Assembly: GCA_028284415.1 (NCBI GenBank)
Contig: JANQRU010000005.1
Location: forward strand, 248,001 to 312,000
Direction of reading: 5' to 3'
Origin: Pyrinomonadaceae bacterium
GTDB lineage: Bacteria; Acidobacteriota; Blastocatellia; Pyrinomonadales; Pyrinomonadaceae
DNA: 64,000 nucleotides
Shown here: positions 8,309 through 16,586 of the stretch, in pieces
How the letters are laid out: each line of letters begins with the position of its first letter
Position numbering within the stretch: the first letter of the stretch is position 1
The notes under the pieces: model-generated
Told to the model about the DNA's origin: nothing
Seen by the model: only the letters and a program-made list of their open reading frames with translations
Databases searched by the model: none
Program-made: the position numbers and the translations under genes

Positions 8309-8955
8309 TTTCCAGACAAAAAAAAACTTCCCAAGAAAATGAGAACCAAAATCGTGACCGCTGGATGATCTCCTATGCGGATTTACTAACTCTTTTGCTT
8401 GGACTTTTCATCGTTATGTATGCGGCTAGTGATAAAAATCGTGCAAAGCTCGTAGTAGAAAGTTTTTCCGGACAAAATCAGGGTGGCAATGGCATACTTC
8501 CCAATCAAGATTCTAAAGACGACGATGATAAATTCCAAAAATCCTTGATGGAAAATCCTGTTCTGATGAAAAAAATTAAAATCAGAAAAATTGAAAGAGG
8601 TTTTGTCGTATCACTAAATGAAACAGGATTTTTTGCTCCCGGAGATATAAAAATAAATCAGCAGGCAAAGAAAGCTATAGAGGTTTTAGCTAAATCTTTA
8701 AAAAATTCTAAAGCTAAAATTCGTGTTGAAGGGCACACCGATTCCCTGCCGATCTCAAATGCCCGCTACCCCTCAAATTGGGAACTCTCAACCGCAAGAG
8801 CTTCTGCCGTTTTGATCAAATTTGTTGAGCTTGGAATTTCACCCGAAAGATTGTCTGCAGCAGGTTATGGAGGTTTTCAACCTGTTGCTAGCAACGAAAC
8901 CTACGAAGGACGTATGCAAAACCGTCGTGTTGATGTGGTTGTATTAAATCGCTAG
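8305..8955 (+). CDS. motB: MotB/MotD-type stator subunit with OmpA domain
   Basis: Anchors the stator to peptidoglycan and carries the ion-binding aspartate. The 216-residue protein has a single membrane helix after 'RWMISYADLLTLLLGLF', with D26 as the expected ion-binding residue, a plug/linker, and a C-terminal OmpA-type domain (about 95-214) containing 'VEGHTDSLPISN', 'NWELSTARA' and 'NRRVDVVV'. It is translationally coupled to the preceding MotA-like gene by an ATGA overlap. The transmembrane sequence is closer to MotD-like proteins than to the 'YADFVTAMMA' type found in the second stator of this window. Confidence 0.88.
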   Translation: MISRQKKTSQENENQNRDRWMISYADLLTLLLGLFIVMYAASDKNRAKLVVESFSGQNQGGNGILPNQDSKDDDDKFQKSLMENPVLMKKIKIRKIERGFVVSLNETGFFAPGDIKINQQAKKAIEVLAKSLKNSKAKIRVEGHTDSLPISNARYPSNWELSTARASAVLIKFVELGISPERLSAAGYGGFQPVASNETYEGRMQNRRVDVVVLNR

Positions 8956-9006
8956 CTAATTTTCCTCTTAAACTTCATACGAGTTCATTTTTTTAGACTT
9001 TCTTCC

Positions 9007-9033
9007 TAAAGTTTTTTCTCAACCTACCGATAA
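9007..9033 (+). promoter_or_regulatory. sigma-28 promoter of fliC
   Basis: TAAAGTTT (9007-9014), 11-base spacer, ACCGATAA (9026-9033): the -35 is an exact match to the FliA consensus and the -10 differs at one base. It lies 118 bases before the fliC start, so the transcript would have a long leader that includes the two CsrA-type hairpins. Confidence 0.9.
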
Positions 9034-9104
9034 GTCAATTGGGACGAAAAAATCCCAAACAAAAATGAAAATGTCATAAAAAAATCAAAAAACTTTTAGA
9101 CCGA

Positions 9105-9145
9105 TGCACGGATGCGGAGGTCAAACTTTTGTTCACGGAGGAACA
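9105..9145 (+). promoter_or_regulatory. fliC leader with two CsrA-type binding hairpins, the second over the ribosome binding site
   Basis: Site 1: TGC / loop ACGGAT / GCG at 9105-9116 (a 3-bp stem including one T-G wobble). Site 2: TGTTC / loop ACGGAG / GAACA at 9130-9145, a perfect 5-bp stem. Both loops fit the CsrA/RsmE ANGGAN hexaloop, and site 2 fits the full consensus [A/U]CANGGANG[U/A]. The fliC Shine-Dalgarno GGAGG (9137-9141) lies in site 2, so CsrA bound there would block initiation. This mirrors the two-site hag leader of Bacillus subtilis. Binding is inferred, not shown. Confidence 0.75.
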
Positions 9146-9151
9146 TAAAAA

Positions 9152-10687
9152 ATGTCAAACTTTTCTTTAATTAATAACCTTTCATCTCAATCAGCTCAAA
9201 GCAGATTGAATTCAACAAGTGCTCAACTTAACCAAACTTTGCAACGCCTCTCATCTGGTCTTCGCATTAACCGCTCCGGTGATGACGCAGCAGGACTAGC
9301 AATTGCAAACAGCTTCCGAAGCGACATCAGCGTACTTTCGCAGGGTGTTCGTAATGCTAACGATGGTCTTTCCACACTTCAAATTATTGATGGTGGTTTG
9401 AATACTATTTCAGGATTGCTTGATCGTGCGGCTTCGCTTGCTTCACAATCAGCTTCAGGAACATTTACTGGTGACAGAAACACACTTCAATCAGAACTTT
9501 CAAGCGTACTTTCTGAGATAGATCGTCAGGCTCAAAACGTTGGGTTAGGCGGAACAGCCGGAACTGCTGAAGGTCGTTTTAATAAATCAATTGATGTATT
9601 TATCGGTGGCGGAGCAAACGCTTCAGCAGCTGGAAACTCTGTTTCAGTTGACTTATCAAACAGCCGTGTTGATAAAACAGGTCTGAGCCTTAATAACCTC
9701 AACATCGGTCAAGGTACAGGAAACGTTACAGGTGCTCAAGATATTTCAGGTGGTATAACTAATGCTGAGACACTCTCATTCCAAAGAGTTGGTTCAAGTG
9801 GTCAATTAGAGTCCTTTACAGTTGCTCTTTCTGCAGGTGCTACATCTTCAGGTGTAATTGATGCTATTAACAATGATGCCAATGCTCAAGCAGCTGGAAT
9901 TACAGCTTCATTGGATAGCAGTAATCAATTACAACTTTCTTCAGCTCAATTCTTTACAGTTTCTTCAAGTGTAGCTGATGGAGCTAACCAAACAGGTATT
10001 GGTGGTTCTGGTGCTGCTGCTAATGATGTATCAATTTCCGGTGCTGCTAACAAGCAAACTGTTACAACTTCTGCTGGTGCTGGTGCTGCTGCTACGCAAA
10101 CCTTGAGCTTTACCGGAGATGAAATTGGATATACAGGTTCATCTAAAAATGTAACCTTCGCTGCTGTAGCTACAGCTGCTGGTGGTGCTGCCGCTGCTGC
10201 TGGTGCTGTTAATAACGATGTTGACCTACGTTCAGCTGGTGTTTTCGCAGTAGTTAACAAAGCTGATGGCTCAGAAGTTTCATTTGTATCTTTGAAATCC
10301 TTTAACTTAGGAATTTCAAGTTCTTCAGTTGCTAATGCTGATAACAACATTGATGCACTACAAACTCAAACAGCTGTAGCAGGTGCAACCCTGACAGGTG
10401 GAGAACAGGGTGGTAAGGATGCTATCGCAGCTATCCAAGCAGCCGTTTCCGCACTAGGTGTTGTTCAAGGTAAAGTCGGTGCTGGTCAAAATAACCTTAC
10501 TCAAGCTATTGATCTGGCATCTGCTCAAATCACAAACTTCCAAGCAGCTGAATCAGCTATCCGCGATGCCGACATCGCCCAAGAAGCTTCCAATTTGGCT
10601 CGCTTAACAACCTTACAACAGGCAGGAGTTTCGGCTCTAGCTCAAGCTAACCAATCAAGTCAGGCAGTATTAGCTTTATTAAGATAA
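9152..10687 (+). CDS. fliC: FliC, flagellin
   Basis: Filament subunit, the only flagellin gene in the window. The 511-residue protein has the conserved D0/D1 N-terminus ('LQRLSSGLRINRSGDDAAGLA', about 1-140) and C-terminus ('AESAIRDADIAQEASNLARL', ending 'SSQAVLALLR'). The middle (about 200-400) is variable, rich in Ala, Gly, Ser and Thr, with Ala-Gly runs around 340-355. A strong Shine-Dalgarno GGAGG sits 10 bases before the ATG inside a CsrA-type hairpin. Transcription is probably from the sigma-28 promoter at 9007, and a hairpin at 10721 follows the gene. Confidence 0.97.
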   Translation: MSNFSLINNLSSQSAQSRLNSTSAQLNQTLQRLSSGLRINRSGDDAAGLAIANSFRSDISVLSQGVRNANDGLSTLQIIDGGLNTISGLLDRAASLASQSASGTFTGDRNTLQSELSSVLSEIDRQAQNVGLGGTAGTAEGRFNKSIDVFIGGGANASAAGNSVSVDLSNSRVDKTGLSLNNLNIGQGTGNVTGAQDISGGITNAETLSFQRVGSSGQLESFTVALSAGATSSGVIDAINNDANAQAAGITASLDSSNQLQLSSAQFFTVSSSVADGANQTGIGGSGAAANDVSISGAANKQTVTTSAGAGAAATQTLSFTGDEIGYTGSSKNVTFAAVATAAGGAAAAAGAVNNDVDLRSAGVFAVVNKADGSEVSFVSLKSFNLGISSSSVANADNNIDALQTQTAVAGATLTGGEQGGKDAIAAIQAAVSALGVVQGKVGAGQNNLTQAIDLASAQITNFQAAESAIRDADIAQEASNLARLTTLQQAGVSALAQANQSSQAVLALLR

Positions 10688-10720
10688 TTGATTAGTTAGC
10701 ATGTTCTCCCATCAGAACTT

Positions 10721-10754
10721 TAGCGAAGGTTGGTCTTTAAAAATCAACCTTCGC
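10721..10754 (+). terminator. Strong hairpin after fliC
   Basis: An 11-bp perfect stem (AGCGAAGGTTG 10721-10731 with CAACCTTCGCT 10744-10754) and a 12-base loop, 33 bases after the fliC stop. There is no T-run behind it, so it may protect the flagellin mRNA 3' end or separate fliC and flaG expression rather than act as a classic intrinsic terminator. Confidence 0.6.
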
Positions 10755-10782
10755 TTAAAGGCTTAAGTAAGCGGAGGTAAAC

Positions 10783-11121
10783 ATGCAAATAAATTCTTTG
10801 AATCAAATAACAGAATATGAATCGCCCAATATCAAAGAGGCGAAATCGGCTAAAGATGTCGATGCCGAACCTCAAAGAAATTTACCTTCCGATCTGCCCC
10901 CGGATAAACAGGCTGAAAAATTAAGTGAATTAAAAAACACTTTAGCGGAACACAACATTTCTTTGAGTTTTAGTCGAGATGACTCAACCAATGAACTCGT
11001 TATAAAACTTGTTGATAGCAAAACAGGTGAAGCTATTCGTCAGACTCCTTCTGAAGTAACTCTTAAACTTGCGGCTATATATTCGAAAGTTCAAGGGCAA
11101 TTCTTCGATGAAAGAGTCTGA
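10783..11121 (+). CDS. flaG: FlaG family protein
   Basis: FlaG proteins affect filament length or stability in several bacteria; the mechanism is unclear. The 112-residue protein has a polar N-terminus and the family core near the C-terminus: 'ISLSFSRDDSTNELVIKLVD' followed by 'SKTGEAIRQTPSEVTLKLA'. A good ribosome binding site (GCGGAGG) is 7 bases before the ATG. It lies between fliC and fliD, the usual place for flaG. Length is normal. Confidence 0.88.
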   Translation: MQINSLNQITEYESPNIKEAKSAKDVDAEPQRNLPSDLPPDKQAEKLSELKNTLAEHNISLSFSRDDSTNELVIKLVDSKTGEAIRQTPSEVTLKLAAIYSKVQGQFFDERV

Positions 11122-11165
11122 TTTTTTGCTTAAGAAAATAATTTAACAAATGCAGGTACAAAGCT

Positions 11166-12563
11166 ATGGCAAGCAGTATATCATTTAGCGGATTAGGAAG
11201 CGGAATTGATTTTAATGTAGTTCGTGATGCGATCATTGCAAGTCGTTCACGAAGCATAAACCTTTTGCAAGGAAAGGTTAGCAATTACAACAATCGTATT
11301 GAAGGTCTCACAGAATTAAACGGGGGTCTTGCAGGTTTAATAACTGCATCTGAAGCTTTAACTAATCGTGATCTGGGCTTTGGTCGTGCAACCAATACAT
11401 CCGACGCAAGTATCGCAACTGCAACCGCAGATGCAAATACCACCATCGGGCAATATGATATTGATGTAACTCGTCTAGCTACTAATCTTACCCAGACATC
11501 CCGTTCTTACGCTTCTGAAGATGCGGCTGTTTTAGCAGGTGCGGCAACAACTGCAACCTTTGAATTACGCAAAGGCGGAAGTGCTGAAGGTGTTGAGGTA
11601 ACGGTTGATAGTTCAAACAACACACTCGCAGGATTACGTGATGCTATCAATAATGCAGATGCAGGTGTAACGGCAACAATAATTGACATAAGCGGCGACG
11701 GGACTACTAACCAACTTGTCTTAACTTCTGATGAAACAGGTTCGAGCGGACGCGTAGAATTAGTTGAAACCACCTCAACAGGAACTCTTGCTGATATAAA
11801 TCTTAGTTCGGTGAATCCTTCAGATGGTGACTTTTCAAAACTTGATGCTCAATTTTCAATTAATAACTTAGCTATCACTCGTTCTAGTAACTCAGTAACC
11901 GATGCAATTGCAGGCGTAAATTTTTCGCTCAAGGATGTTGGCTCAACCTCAATCACAGTTACACAATCGACTGATATTGAAAACAAGTTGAGAAGTTTTG
12001 TACTTGCTTACAATACAATTCAAGGAGCTATTAATTCACAATATCAGACTGATGAACAAGGCAGACCGACTGGAGTTTTGGCTGGTGATTCAACTCTTCG
12101 TTCTGTACAAAGACAATTAAGAGATTCGATCAGAACAATTTCCGATGATAATGGCGGTAGTTTATCAGGACTTTCTGAAATCGGGATTTCCGTCCAAGAA
12201 GATGGGACTTTGGAATTAGATACCAGCGTCTTAAACGAAAGGCTTTCAGAAAACACTGAGGATGTCAGAAGTCTTTTATTTGGTGCGACCGAAAGTGATA
12301 CGGGAATCTTTCAACAGATCGAATCAATCACAAAAGGACTTGGAGACGATATAACCGGAACAGTTCAAACTGCTATCAGTGGTTATCAAACATCGGTCGA
12401 ATCTATTAACAAAACAATAGAAAGCAGACTCGAAAACATAAGCCGTTTACGGGATTCTTTGACAAGACAATTTGCTGCCGCTGATGCAGCAATCGCTCAG
12501 CTAAACGGACAAGGAACAGCTCTCACAAATATAATCAAATCTCTTGAGCCGAGAGATAACTAA
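11166..12563 (+). CDS. fliD: FliD, filament cap protein
   Basis: Forms the cap at the filament tip that folds incoming flagellin. The 465-residue protein starts with 'SSISFSGLGSGIDFNVVRDA', the typical FliD N-terminus, has a variable middle, and ends with the FliD C-domain ('LRSFVLAYNTIQGAI', 'LRDSLTRQFAAADAAIAQLNG') including paired terminal coiled coils. The length is in the normal range. It follows flaG and precedes the fliS promoter. No oddity seen. Confidence 0.96.
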   Translation: MASSISFSGLGSGIDFNVVRDAIIASRSRSINLLQGKVSNYNNRIEGLTELNGGLAGLITASEALTNRDLGFGRATNTSDASIATATADANTTIGQYDIDVTRLATNLTQTSRSYASEDAAVLAGAATTATFELRKGGSAEGVEVTVDSSNNTLAGLRDAINNADAGVTATIIDISGDGTTNQLVLTSDETGSSGRVELVETTSTGTLADINLSSVNPSDGDFSKLDAQFSINNLAITRSSNSVTDAIAGVNFSLKDVGSTSITVTQSTDIENKLRSFVLAYNTIQGAINSQYQTDEQGRPTGVLAGDSTLRSVQRQLRDSIRTISDDNGGSLSGLSEIGISVQEDGTLELDTSVLNERLSENTEDVRSLLFGATESDTGIFQQIESITKGLGDDITGTVQTAISGYQTSVESINKTIESRLENISRLRDSLTRQFAAADAAIAQLNGQGTALTNIIKSLEPRDN

Positions 12564-12620
12564 TCTCTCTTACAATTTTTTCCTCACCAATTGTGCCCTC
12601 AAATAAAATCACTTTAACTA

Positions 12621-12647
12621 TTAAGTTTTGCAATAACTTGCCGATAA
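12621..12647 (+). promoter_or_regulatory. sigma-28 promoter of fliS
   Basis: TTAAGTTT (12621-12628), 11-base spacer, GCCGATAA (12640-12647), the latter an exact FliA -10. It is 51 bases before the fliS ATG. It shares downstream bases (GATTATT) with the motA promoter at 25704, so the conserved stretch extends past the -10. Confidence 0.88.
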
Positions 12648-12698
12648 GATTATTAGTTCACAACGAACTACCCAAACGGAATAAAAAAGGATTTTATT

Positions 12699-13118
12699 AT
12701 GTACTCAAACCCCAACGCCTTATCAAAATACGGCAAAATCGCCAACACTGAAACCGACCCTCTAAAACAAATCGTAATGCTCTATGATGGAGCAATAAAA
12801 TTCTTAAATCTCACCGCAAGCGATATTGACAATGAAGACTATGTTTCAAAAGCCGAAAACTCAACTCGTGCTTTGGACATAATTAATTATCTTCAATCAA
12901 TTCTGGACTTTGAAAAAGGCGGTGATGTTGCAAAAGCTCTTGATGATTTATACCGACGAATAATAGTCTTGGTCTTGAGAGCAAGTGCGGAACTTGATCC
13001 TTCTTTAATGCGTAAGGCAGCTGAACTTCTACAGCCTGTCAGAGATGCTTGGGAAACCAATGCTCAAAATACACCTGTAGAAGAAGCTACAAATGAAAAA
13101 GTTCAAGTTGCCGCATAA
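12699..13118 (+). CDS. fliS: FliS, flagellin export chaperone
   Basis: Binds the C-terminus of cytoplasmic flagellin, prevents premature polymerisation and hands it to the export gate. The 139-residue helical protein has the family motifs 'TDPLKQIVMLYDGAIKFLNLT' (split at 20) and 'ALDIINYLQSILDFEKGGDVA', and 'LDDLYRRIIVLVLRASAE'. The C-terminal 20 residues are polar and extend beyond the core. It has its own sigma-28 promoter at 12621 and is followed by a FliT-like gene. In FliW-CsrA organisms FliS can also modulate the free flagellin pool. Confidence 0.95.
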   Translation: MYSNPNALSKYGKIANTETDPLKQIVMLYDGAIKFLNLTASDIDNEDYVSKAENSTRALDIINYLQSILDFEKGGDVAKALDDLYRRIIVLVLRASAELDPSLMRKAAELLQPVRDAWETNAQNTPVEEATNEKVQVAA

Positions 13119-13181
13119 CCTCACTCTCACACTTCTTTTACTTCCTCTGATAATAAATATTCCAAGCTCAAATAACCTGAA

Positions 13182-13613
13182 ATGCAAAAAACAGAAAATA
13201 TCAAAAATAAATCAGAATCTTTGATAGAGATACTAACGGAACAATGTTCTGATTTGGAAAATCTCCTTTCTTTAGCACGCGAAGAAACAAACGCCGCTAA
13301 ACAAGGAAATTTTGGCAGGATAATTGATATTTATTCTGAAAGAGATGAAATCGGAAAAAGACTAGAAACTTTTCAAAAACAAATAACTGAACTGCGCGAG
13401 CATCTTGACGAAACAATTCCAAACGACGTTTCAAACAAGATAAAAGAGGTTGTAAATCTCACCCTCACACAAGATAAACAGACTAAAAAACTTCTCACAA
13501 CATCCAGAAATGAAACAGCCCTCGAATTAAAAAACTTAAATAACACCCAGCGAAACACGAATGTTTATCTAAAAGAAAGACGAAAAGGCTTAGCATTCAA
13601 TAAGCAGGTTTAA
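13182..13613 (+). CDS. FliT/FlgN-like flagellar chaperone (probable)
   Basis: 143-residue, highly charged, all-helical protein with heptad patterning ('CSDLENLLSLAREETNAAKQG', 'EIGKRLETFQKQITELREHL'). No catalytic motif or membrane segment is visible. Its position directly after fliS is where fliT usually lies, and its pattern (early helix with a Q/E-rich 'NLLSLAREE..A' segment) also resembles FlgN. It could therefore be the FliD chaperone FliT or a second FlgN-type chaperone. It lies 63 bases after fliS, probably in the same transcript. Sequence conservation is too low for a firm name. Confidence 0.6.
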   Translation: MQKTENIKNKSESLIEILTEQCSDLENLLSLAREETNAAKQGNFGRIIDIYSERDEIGKRLETFQKQITELREHLDETIPNDVSNKIKEVVNLTLTQDKQTKKLLTTSRNETALELKNLNNTQRNTNVYLKERRKGLAFNKQV

Positions 13614-13649
13614 ACTACAAAAGCATTTTAGTTCAAAAATTCATAGATT

Positions 13650-15101
13650 TTATGCAGAAGGTCTTTTACCTGACTGCAATATATCTTTTGCTTCATTTTT
13701 GCCCATTTCTTCTTCCAATTGTAAACGCTTGATTTTTTCAACTAAAGTTGTGCGTTTCATATTGAGAAGTTTAGCTGCTTGCATTTTATTTCCGCCAGTT
13801 TTATCGAGAGTTTGAATCAATAATTCCCTTTCGATCTCAGAAACGATGCTCGACAGATCAATTCCCTCATCCGGTATGTGATCAGGTATCACATTACCTG
13901 CCGGATTTTGAGAAAGACTAGAATTATTTCTTATTTCTTCAGGAAGATGCTCCAGATTGATTTCAAAATCAGCTCCCGAATAAACTGCGGCTCTCTCTAT
14001 ACAATTTTGTAACTGTCTGACATTTCCCGGGAAATCATAGTTTAGAAGACATCTCTTCACATCTTCTGTAATAAGCTTTTCAGGTAAGCCGCTTGCTTTG
14101 CAAAAACGGTTCAACAATCCAGCAGCAATCGGCATAATATCATCGGGACGTTCTCGTAGCGGTGGTATATTTAAATGCACGACATTCAAACGATGATAAA
14201 GGTCTGCCCTAAAAGTTCCGTCAGACATTTTTCTTTCTAAATCAGCACTCGTCGCAGCAATTACCCGAACATCAACTTTTATGGTCTTTGTCGAGCCAAG
14301 CTTTTCAAATTCATTCTCCTGCAAAACCCGCAAAAGCTTCATCTGTAGCGACTGATTCATATCGCCAATTTCATCAAGAAACAGCGTTCCGCCATCTGCT
14401 TGTTCAAACCGCCCTTTTCTATCGGTAGAAGCACCCGTGTATGCACCTTTGATATGTCCAAAAAGCTCATCTTCGAGCAAATGCTCTGGAATGGCTGCAC
14501 AATTTAACGCAACAAAAGGCTCATTCTTTCTTGAACCTGCGTTATGGATAGCTTTTGCAAATAATTCTTTACCTGTGCCGGTTTCGCCCGTGATCAGTGC
14601 GTTTATTTTATACGGAGCGATTGTTTCAACCTGTTCAAGCAAATTTAGCATTTTGCTTGATTCGGCAATTATTTCTTGATGCTTTTTGTTTTTGGATTTG
14701 TTACTGGAAGAAGTTTTATTTTCTTCCATTTTAGTATTTATCTTTTTTTCCGCCACCTGAATTGCACTTATCAAATTATCTAGTGCGATCGGCTTACACA
14801 AAAAATCAGCTGCTCCTTGCTTCATTGCCTGTACAGCTGTATCAATCGTTCCATAGCCTGTCATTACCAGAACATAGGCTTCGGGATTATGCTGAAAACA
14901 AGCAGGTAAAAACTCCAAACCTGATTGTCCGGGAAGGTTTATATCAGTCAAAATCACATCAAATTTTTCTTCCTCAAAAAGCTCGGCAGCCTCTTCAGCA
15001 GATTTTGCTCCTAAAGGTTTATAGCCTTCAAGATTTAATGATTCCAACAGAATTTTTCTTAGACTAGCTTCATCTTCAATTACTAATATTTTGGGATTCA
15101 T
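13650..15101 (-). CDS. Sigma-54-dependent response regulator (NtrC/FlrC-type)
   Basis: Probable activator of the sigma-54 flagellar promoters in this cluster. The 483-residue protein has a receiver domain (about 1-120, phospho-acceptor D53 in '[10 protein letters not shown]'), an AAA+ domain (about 145-380) with Walker A 'GETGTGKE', the sigma-54 contact loop 'GAYTGA', Walker B 'GTLFLDEIG' and 'LRERPDDI', and a Fis-type helix-turn-helix ('[18 protein letters not shown]'). It is the only reverse gene in the flagellar block and is divergent from flgB, whose upstream region has a GG-N10-GC promoter. No partner kinase is adjacent. Confidence 0.93.
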   Translation of the reverse strand: MNPKILVIEDEASLRKILLESLNLEGYKPLGAKSAEEAAELFEEEKFDVILTDINLPGQSGLEFLPACFQHNPEAYVLVMTGYGTIDTAVQAMKQGAADFLCKPIALDNLISAIQVAEKKINTKMEENKTSSSNKSKNKKHQEIIAESSKMLNLLEQVETIAPYKINALITGETGTGKELFAKAIHNAGSRKNEPFVALNCAAIPEHLLEDELFGHIKGAYTGASTDRKGRFEQADGGTLFLDEIGDMNQSLQMKLLRVLQENEFEKLGSTKTIKVDVRVIAATSADLERKMSDGTFRADLYHRLNVVHLNIPPLRERPDDIMPIAAGLLNRFCKASGLPEKLITEDVKRCLLNYDFPGNVRQLQNCIERAAVYSGADFEINLEHLPEEIRNNSSLSQNPAGNVIPDHIPDEGIDLSSIVSEIERELLIQTLDKTGGNKMQAAKLLNMKRTTLVEKIKRLQLEEEMGKNEAKDILQSGKRPSA

Positions 15102-15295
15102 ATAGGAGAACTGGGGGCTGTATTTATGGTTTATTGGGAGTAATACAAGGTGTGCTTGTGATTACGCTAACCAAAATACATTTTATTTTTTGATGTGTCA
15201 ACAAAATGACAATTTTCCAGTAAAATTTTGACGCTTTTGTCTTTATTAAACTCATTTATTTTGTGAAACCCAATGTTTATGGGCGAATAAGCTTC

Positions 15296-15309
15296 GGCAC
15301 ATACCTTGC
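15296..15309 (+). promoter_or_regulatory. sigma-54 promoter of flgB operon
   Basis: CGGCACATACCTTGCC: GG at 15296-15297 and GC at 15308-15309 separated by exactly 10 bases, close to the consensus TGGCAC-N5-TTGC. It lies 26 bases before the chosen flgB start and is divergent from the sigma-54 response regulator gene, its likely activator. The response regulator would use it to drive the flgB-to-flgE hook-basal body operon. Confidence 0.78.
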
Positions 15310-15335
15310 CATAGAACCAGGTGGAGGAACATGTG

Positions 15336-15722
15336 ATGAATTTACCTACCGACAACATCACAAACTTATTGCAAACCTTTCTTGACGTCCAAAGTCGTCG
15401 GGCAGAAGTAATCGCAGGAAATATCGCAAATGCCGACACTCCCGAATATGTCGCAAAAGAACTCAAATTTGACGATTTTTTACGTGATGCAGTGAAACAA
15501 TCCAGTCTCCCACATTCTCAAAAAAATGGATTGAATCCTTCTGCCTCGACTTTGGAAGTCATTGAACAAACTCCCACAAAGATTGGTTTAGACGGCAATA
15601 CAGTGGACACCGGACGCGAAATGTCCGAACTCGCTCAAGTCGGAACTAATTTCAACTTCGGTGCCAAAGTTCTCCAAATGCGTCTTCGTTTATTACGAAG
15701 TGCTATCAGCGAAGGTAGATAA
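15336..15722 (+). CDS. flgB: FlgB, flagellar proximal rod protein
   Basis: Rod subunit at the MS-ring side of the flagellar axis. The protein (128 residues from the chosen start) has the rod/hook N-terminal signature 'RRAEVIAGNIANADTPEYVA' and the C-terminal 'GAKVLQMRLRLLRSAISEGR' helix. I chose ATG 15336 because GGAGG (15323-15327) lies 8 bases before it; an in-frame GTG at 15321 would overlap that site. It heads the long operon running to flgE and lies just after a sigma-54-type promoter. Confidence 0.93.
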   Translation: MNLPTDNITNLLQTFLDVQSRRAEVIAGNIANADTPEYVAKELKFDDFLRDAVKQSSLPHSQKNGLNPSASTLEVIEQTPTKIGLDGNTVDTGREMSELAQVGTNFNFGAKVLQMRLRLLRSAISEGR

Positions 15723-15760
15723 TAAATTCCTTGATCTTTAATTTTCTCCCACGATTTTTT

Positions 15761-16213
15761 ATGTCATTGTTTACGATTTTCAAAATTTCAACACAAGGAA
15801 TGACCGCTCAACGCGAGAGGCTTGAGGCGGCAGCGGCAAATCTTGCCAATGCAAACACAACCCGAACTTCCGAGGGTGGTCCTTATCAGAGACGTGATGT
15901 AATTTTCGAAACCAAAAAGATCGACGAAGCATGGCGTGAAAATGCCATTGACAAAGGTTTACTTAGCGAAGATCAAACTCCAGTCGGCGTTAAATCAAGC
16001 GTCGCACTTGCCGATAATGAACAATTTATTCTTCAGTATCAGCCCAATCATCCCGATGCCGATGAAAACGGCTACGTGAAATTGCCTGATGTAGATACTT
16101 TAGAAGAAACGGTAAATATGATGTCTGCCGCCCGCTCTTTTGAAGCGAATGCAACAGTTTTTAATACAGCAAAAGAGTTAGCTCGCGTCAGTTTGAGTTT
16201 GGGTGATGCTTAA
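15761..16213 (+). CDS. flgC: FlgC, flagellar proximal rod protein
   Basis: Rod subunit exported with FlgB and FlgF. The 150-residue protein has the FlgC N-terminal motif 'KISTQGMTAQRERLEAAAANL' (20-residue limit reached) continuing into 'ANANTTRTSEGGPYQRRDV', and the C-terminal 'LPDVDTLEETVNMMSAARSFE' helix common to rod proteins. ATG 15761 is preferred to a TTG at 15731, which would add ten residues with no family match. The start has no clear Shine-Dalgarno, like many genes here. Confidence 0.93.
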   Translation: MSLFTIFKISTQGMTAQRERLEAAAANLANANTTRTSEGGPYQRRDVIFETKKIDEAWRENAIDKGLLSEDQTPVGVKSSVALADNEQFILQYQPNHPDADENGYVKLPDVDTLEETVNMMSAARSFEANATVFNTAKELARVSLSLGDA

Positions 16214-16225
16214 AAAAATTAATAT

Positions 16226-16531
16226 ATGGCAATAGAAAATATCAACGGCTTATCTCCCGCACTTTCCCCGCTGAAAGGTAATTCGCCAATAAATGCGAAT
16301 GAAAATAGCGGCGAGGGTTTTGGGACTGCAATAAAAGACGCAATTGAATCAATTGACAGCTCCCAAAAACAAGCCGATCAGGAAATTGCCCGTGCTGTTA
16401 CAGGCGAATCCCCCGATCTACATAAAACCATAGTTGCCCTGCAAACTGCTGACTTGAAATTCCAATTGGGACTTCAAGTTCGCAATAAACTCATCGGTGC
16501 ATACGAAGAAATTATGCGTATGCAAGTTTAG
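16226..16531 (+). CDS. fliE: FliE, MS ring-rod junction protein
   Basis: Small protein linking the MS ring to the rod and needed to start export. The 101-residue protein shows the family core 'FGTAIKDAIESIDSSQKQAD', 'GESPDLHKTIVALQTADLKF' and 'LQVRNKLIGAYEEIMRMQV' at the extreme C-terminus, which is diagnostic. It is 12 bases after flgC and followed by fliF, the normal flgB-flgC-fliE-fliF order. Confidence 0.95.
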   Translation: MAIENINGLSPALSPLKGNSPINANENSGEGFGTAIKDAIESIDSSQKQADQEIARAVTGESPDLHKTIVALQTADLKFQLGLQVRNKLIGAYEEIMRMQV

Positions 16532-16586
16532 ACTTTTTCAGATTATTTTTAGATTCTCTCCCACAAACTTTTTTCATATAAATTAA

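Noticed and set aside
10021-10220. GCT-rich repeats in fliC considered as a tandem repeat or CRISPR-like array
   Set aside because: They are irregular Ala/Gly codons of the variable flagellin domain with no constant unit or spacer pattern.
9946-10350. Reverse-strand ORF inside fliC
   Set aside because: It is the antisense shadow of Ala/Ser codons in a clear flagellin gene, with no family match.
15167-15466. Reverse ORF crossing the flgB promoter and start
   Set aside because: It overlaps flgB and has no family pattern; codons behave as a shadow.
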